DNA of 64,000 nucleotides from Echinococcus granulosus (Eukaryota > Platyhelminthes > Cestoda > Cyclophyllidea > Taeniidae): assembly GCF_000524195.1 (NCBI RefSeq), contig NW_020170381.1, positions 1,111,678-1,175,677 on the forward strand, given 5' to 3'. The notes beneath the pieces were generated by a model. It was not told the origin of the DNA and made no database searches. It was given only the letters and a program-made list of their open reading frames with translations. The position numbers and the translations under genes are program-made. Below are positions 61,901-64,000 of the stretch, in pieces (position 1 is the stretch's first letter; every line of letters starts with the position of its first letter).

Positions 61901-64000
61901 GTACTCGGCACCCACTATCACCTGGTACGGATGAGGGAGTTGACGAGAGCACTTTAGCGATACTCGACTCCTCCTTTCCGCGCAATGATCAGACTCTCAT
62001 AGATGATGGTTGCAGTCACAAGCAACCAAGCAATAATGAGGTTTGTGACTTCACTCCTTCCTCTCGTTTATCATGGATTCCGAATCTGTCTGACAAGTAG
62101 TAGTGACGTGCCTTTTGTTCTACGCACAGAACTTGATTCGAGCTCTTTATTTTTAGACTCCAATTGTGAACTCATGGTTAGCCATTTTAATGCAAATCGA
62201 ATGGAGACGTCGGCTCTGATTTTCATTTTTCATTATGCACGATTCTGTATGCATTGATATAAATAAGCCTGTAATCTTGTTGTGATGCAAATGAATTAAA
62301 CGATGTGTAATCATTTCAATCACCACGCCTATTCGTTTGATGTTATCGCACGCTTTCTGTCACTTTAGTGACCTTACACTGTCAGTTTTCCAGCACGGCT
62401 TAAGGATTTAGCAATGTAGGCTATATGTTTCTCGGTTTTTTTTCTCCGTACGCAATCTATTCGAAGAACGTACCGATCTTCTGATTTTACTCCCGTCAGA
62501 AGAATAGGCGCTGTGTCCGCGTGCTCCTGCTCCGTTGCTGGTTTCCAAAAGTTGCTACGCTTTTAGACATATTGACTTCGTTACTTCATCATGCAGTGTC
62601 TACCAGACAGGCCGGAAGTGAATCCAGGATATTATAGAAGTATCTAGGCGACCACTTTGACACACGTAATATCGGTAATGTGCCGGTGTTCGAAGTCAGA
62701 AGAAACATATTATAATGGGACATTTTTTTGATTTGTCAATGATTTTTACCATTGGCGAGCCCATTTAATTTTACCCAGTGGTGATGTGCGTCAATGGCGA
62801 TTTAATTAAACTTGCTTTACGACATAATGTAATTAATTCCACTTGGTTTGATTTTCTCATGTGTGTCCTCGGGAACTTAGTTCAGTTTACTAATTGTACC
62901 GCGGTTCGGTGTGCTGAAGTTTAGGTGATCAATCCATTATTGGAAACAGGCTTGTTTTATCAAGATGCTGTTGTGAACAGATGTGAGTACCTGAGCGAGT
63001 TCGAGATTACTTTTTCCTTCATAGTCGCGTATGCGACTGCAGCACCTCGGGCTTTCCCTTGTGAAATACCAAGAAATAAAGTTCTTTCAACTAGAGATAA
63101 ATAATAAACTGTGTGTGTTTTAAGTTTAGCAACCGATATGCTACCTCGTTTCATCACAGGTAGTACGCTTGGTATCACGATGTCCAAAAAATAAAAAATT
63201 CAACCTTTCTGTATCTCCAATGTTTATTATTTCCCATAGTGATTTAGCATACATGTTTTTTCATAATTATAGTGAATTGTGCGAACAAGTAGTGAGTTTT
63301 ATCAGTTGTAAGGAAAGCCCATTGAGTTTTATGCGTCTGTTCTCATGATCACTATGAGATCTTTAAATAGCTTTTACCTAGGCTTTCTTTGACCTTAAAC
63401 TGCTTCAGTCACTTGAAATGTCGTGACCTTACTTTTATGTGATGTTTCATAGCATTTTTCCTAGTCCTACATTTCTAAATGCTTCATGAGTAAATGCTTT
63501 TTGGAAAAGCTTGAAAACAGGTTCTGTTTTATCATAGATCATAGGTTTACTAGTCTAAATCTTTTCGAAAGATCATTTCACAAAGGGAATATTAGCAACG
63601 TGGTGTTAACCTATATGTTGCTAAAACCTATAATTCTTGTTTATATTTCTATAAAGTAATTCTGAAGGGGGGAAAACCCGGCGAGCGAATTTATAAAATG
63701 AAATTTCATTTGATGTTAAGTTTTACGCTTGTTTATTAATGGTTTTGTTGTTTTGGGTTCCCTGTAGACTGGCGAAGCTGCCTACCAGTCGCGGAGAGAT
63801 ATCAGGCGGAGCTTCTTCCTGCCTGAATATTATTCCACTGACGGCACCAAGGACGTGCTTCTCCCGACCGTTCGTCTGCAACAGTCATCCACTCCTCTGC
63901 GCCTCGATCCGGATATGGTGGCTGCAAAAATGTTTGACTTTGAGCTGGTCACTGCTTCTCTTGCGGCCTGCCTTCAAATACTTACTCAAATTGCCACTGA
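58933..64000 (+). CDS. PI4KA: Phosphatidylinositol 4-kinase alpha (STT4), N-terminal part, cut by window end
   Basis: Predicted exons are 58933-59016, 59106-59225, 59303-59357, 59393-59478, 59801-60236, 60636-60973, 61061-61126, 61533-61635, 61712-62040 (or ending 61785) and 63768 to beyond 64000. The model gives about 616 residues of a protein that exceeds 2000 in animals, so the kinase domain lies outside. Matches to human PI4KA in order: SYLSLARNLV (VLSLARSLA), ALVSLGIYLIESDL (AVIALGIFLIESDL), LPDAECFAFCLSSTL (LPVAESFSFCLVTLL), LLGLLRGLGRAF (CLIGISRAFGRY), PDFRSIIPQSL (NDFRSILPSNL), FLQERLIKWLDALAA (IVEEAVLKSLDAIVA) and a SFS...FRDIL block. PI4KA makes the plasma-membrane PI4P pool in a complex with TTC7 and FAM126; this N-terminal part is its alpha-solenoid scaffold. 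All phases agree. A Ser-rich segment in exon 9 after YVEQ may be a lineage insert or an intron. Confidence 0.88.
62041..63767 (+). other. PI4KA intron 9, about 1.7 kb
   Basis: The sequence between the Ser-rich exon and the exon at 63768 is AT-rich, with no repeat copy or coding segment recognised. A minus frame at 62960-63187 has no similarity. Confidence 0.5.

Noticed and set aside
1..64000. CRISPR arrays, operons, insertion sequences or prophage
   Set aside because: The window is eukaryotic with spliced genes; no regularly spaced repeats, transposase frames or bacterial gene clusters were seen.

Overview
This is an animal nuclear genome window, and every gene I could assign is single-copy eukaryotic housekeeping or signalling machinery. 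The best fit is a parasitic flatworm, probably a cestode. That is an inference from three things: AT-rich non-coding DNA, compact multi-exon genes, and a set of very short introns (26-43 nt, several exactly 32 nt) concentrated at the 5' ends of genes. No sequence in the window proves the species. Two 100-N assembly gaps are present (19444-19543 and 58161-58260).

Layout from left to right: NOP16 (+, 198-777); a 3.2 kb repeat-bearing spacer; PUF60 (+, 4010-7889); TMEM30/CDC50 (-, 10784-8995), which lies head-to-head with GCLC (+, 11310-18041); an ALK1/ALK2-class type I TGF-beta/BMP receptor (+, 20129-26886); a 9.6 kb gene desert (26887-36456); tafazzin (-, 37808-36457); an unrecognised 871-residue Ser/Thr-rich basic protein (-, 42449-38749); an unrecognised 286-residue protein (+, 43778-45281); a 3.9 kb spacer; CENPJ/CPAP/SAS-4 (+, 49222-55879); a spacer with an AT microsatellite and a fold-back repeat; and the 5' part of PI4KA (+, 58933 to beyond the window end).

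Exon chains were built by hand from homologous blocks, GT-AG sites and intron phase. For NOP16, PUF60, TMEM30, GCLC, the receptor, tafazzin, CENPJ and both unknown genes, the exons sum to an exact multiple of three with one terminal stop. This supports the models without expression data. Single junctions with weak donors are marked in the entries.

The genes do not form one pathway. They cover ribosome biogenesis (NOP16), splicing (PUF60), membrane lipid asymmetry and lipid metabolism (TMEM30, tafazzin, PI4KA), glutathione synthesis (GCLC), BMP/activin signalling (receptor) and centriole assembly (CENPJ). The spacers carry at least two dispersed repeat families. Family A is about 200 bp, with copies at 3185, 19148, 48064 and 58361. 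Family B is about 140-240 bp, has SINE-like features, and has copies at 2662, 3558 and 48544. The most unusual items are the micro-intron set, the expanded receptor architecture, a tafazzin with an altered FPEG motif, an interleaved (pseudoknot-topology) inverted repeat at 38131-38184, and the two unrecognised nuclear-type proteins. I found no complete new system such as a defence island, array or biosynthetic cluster.
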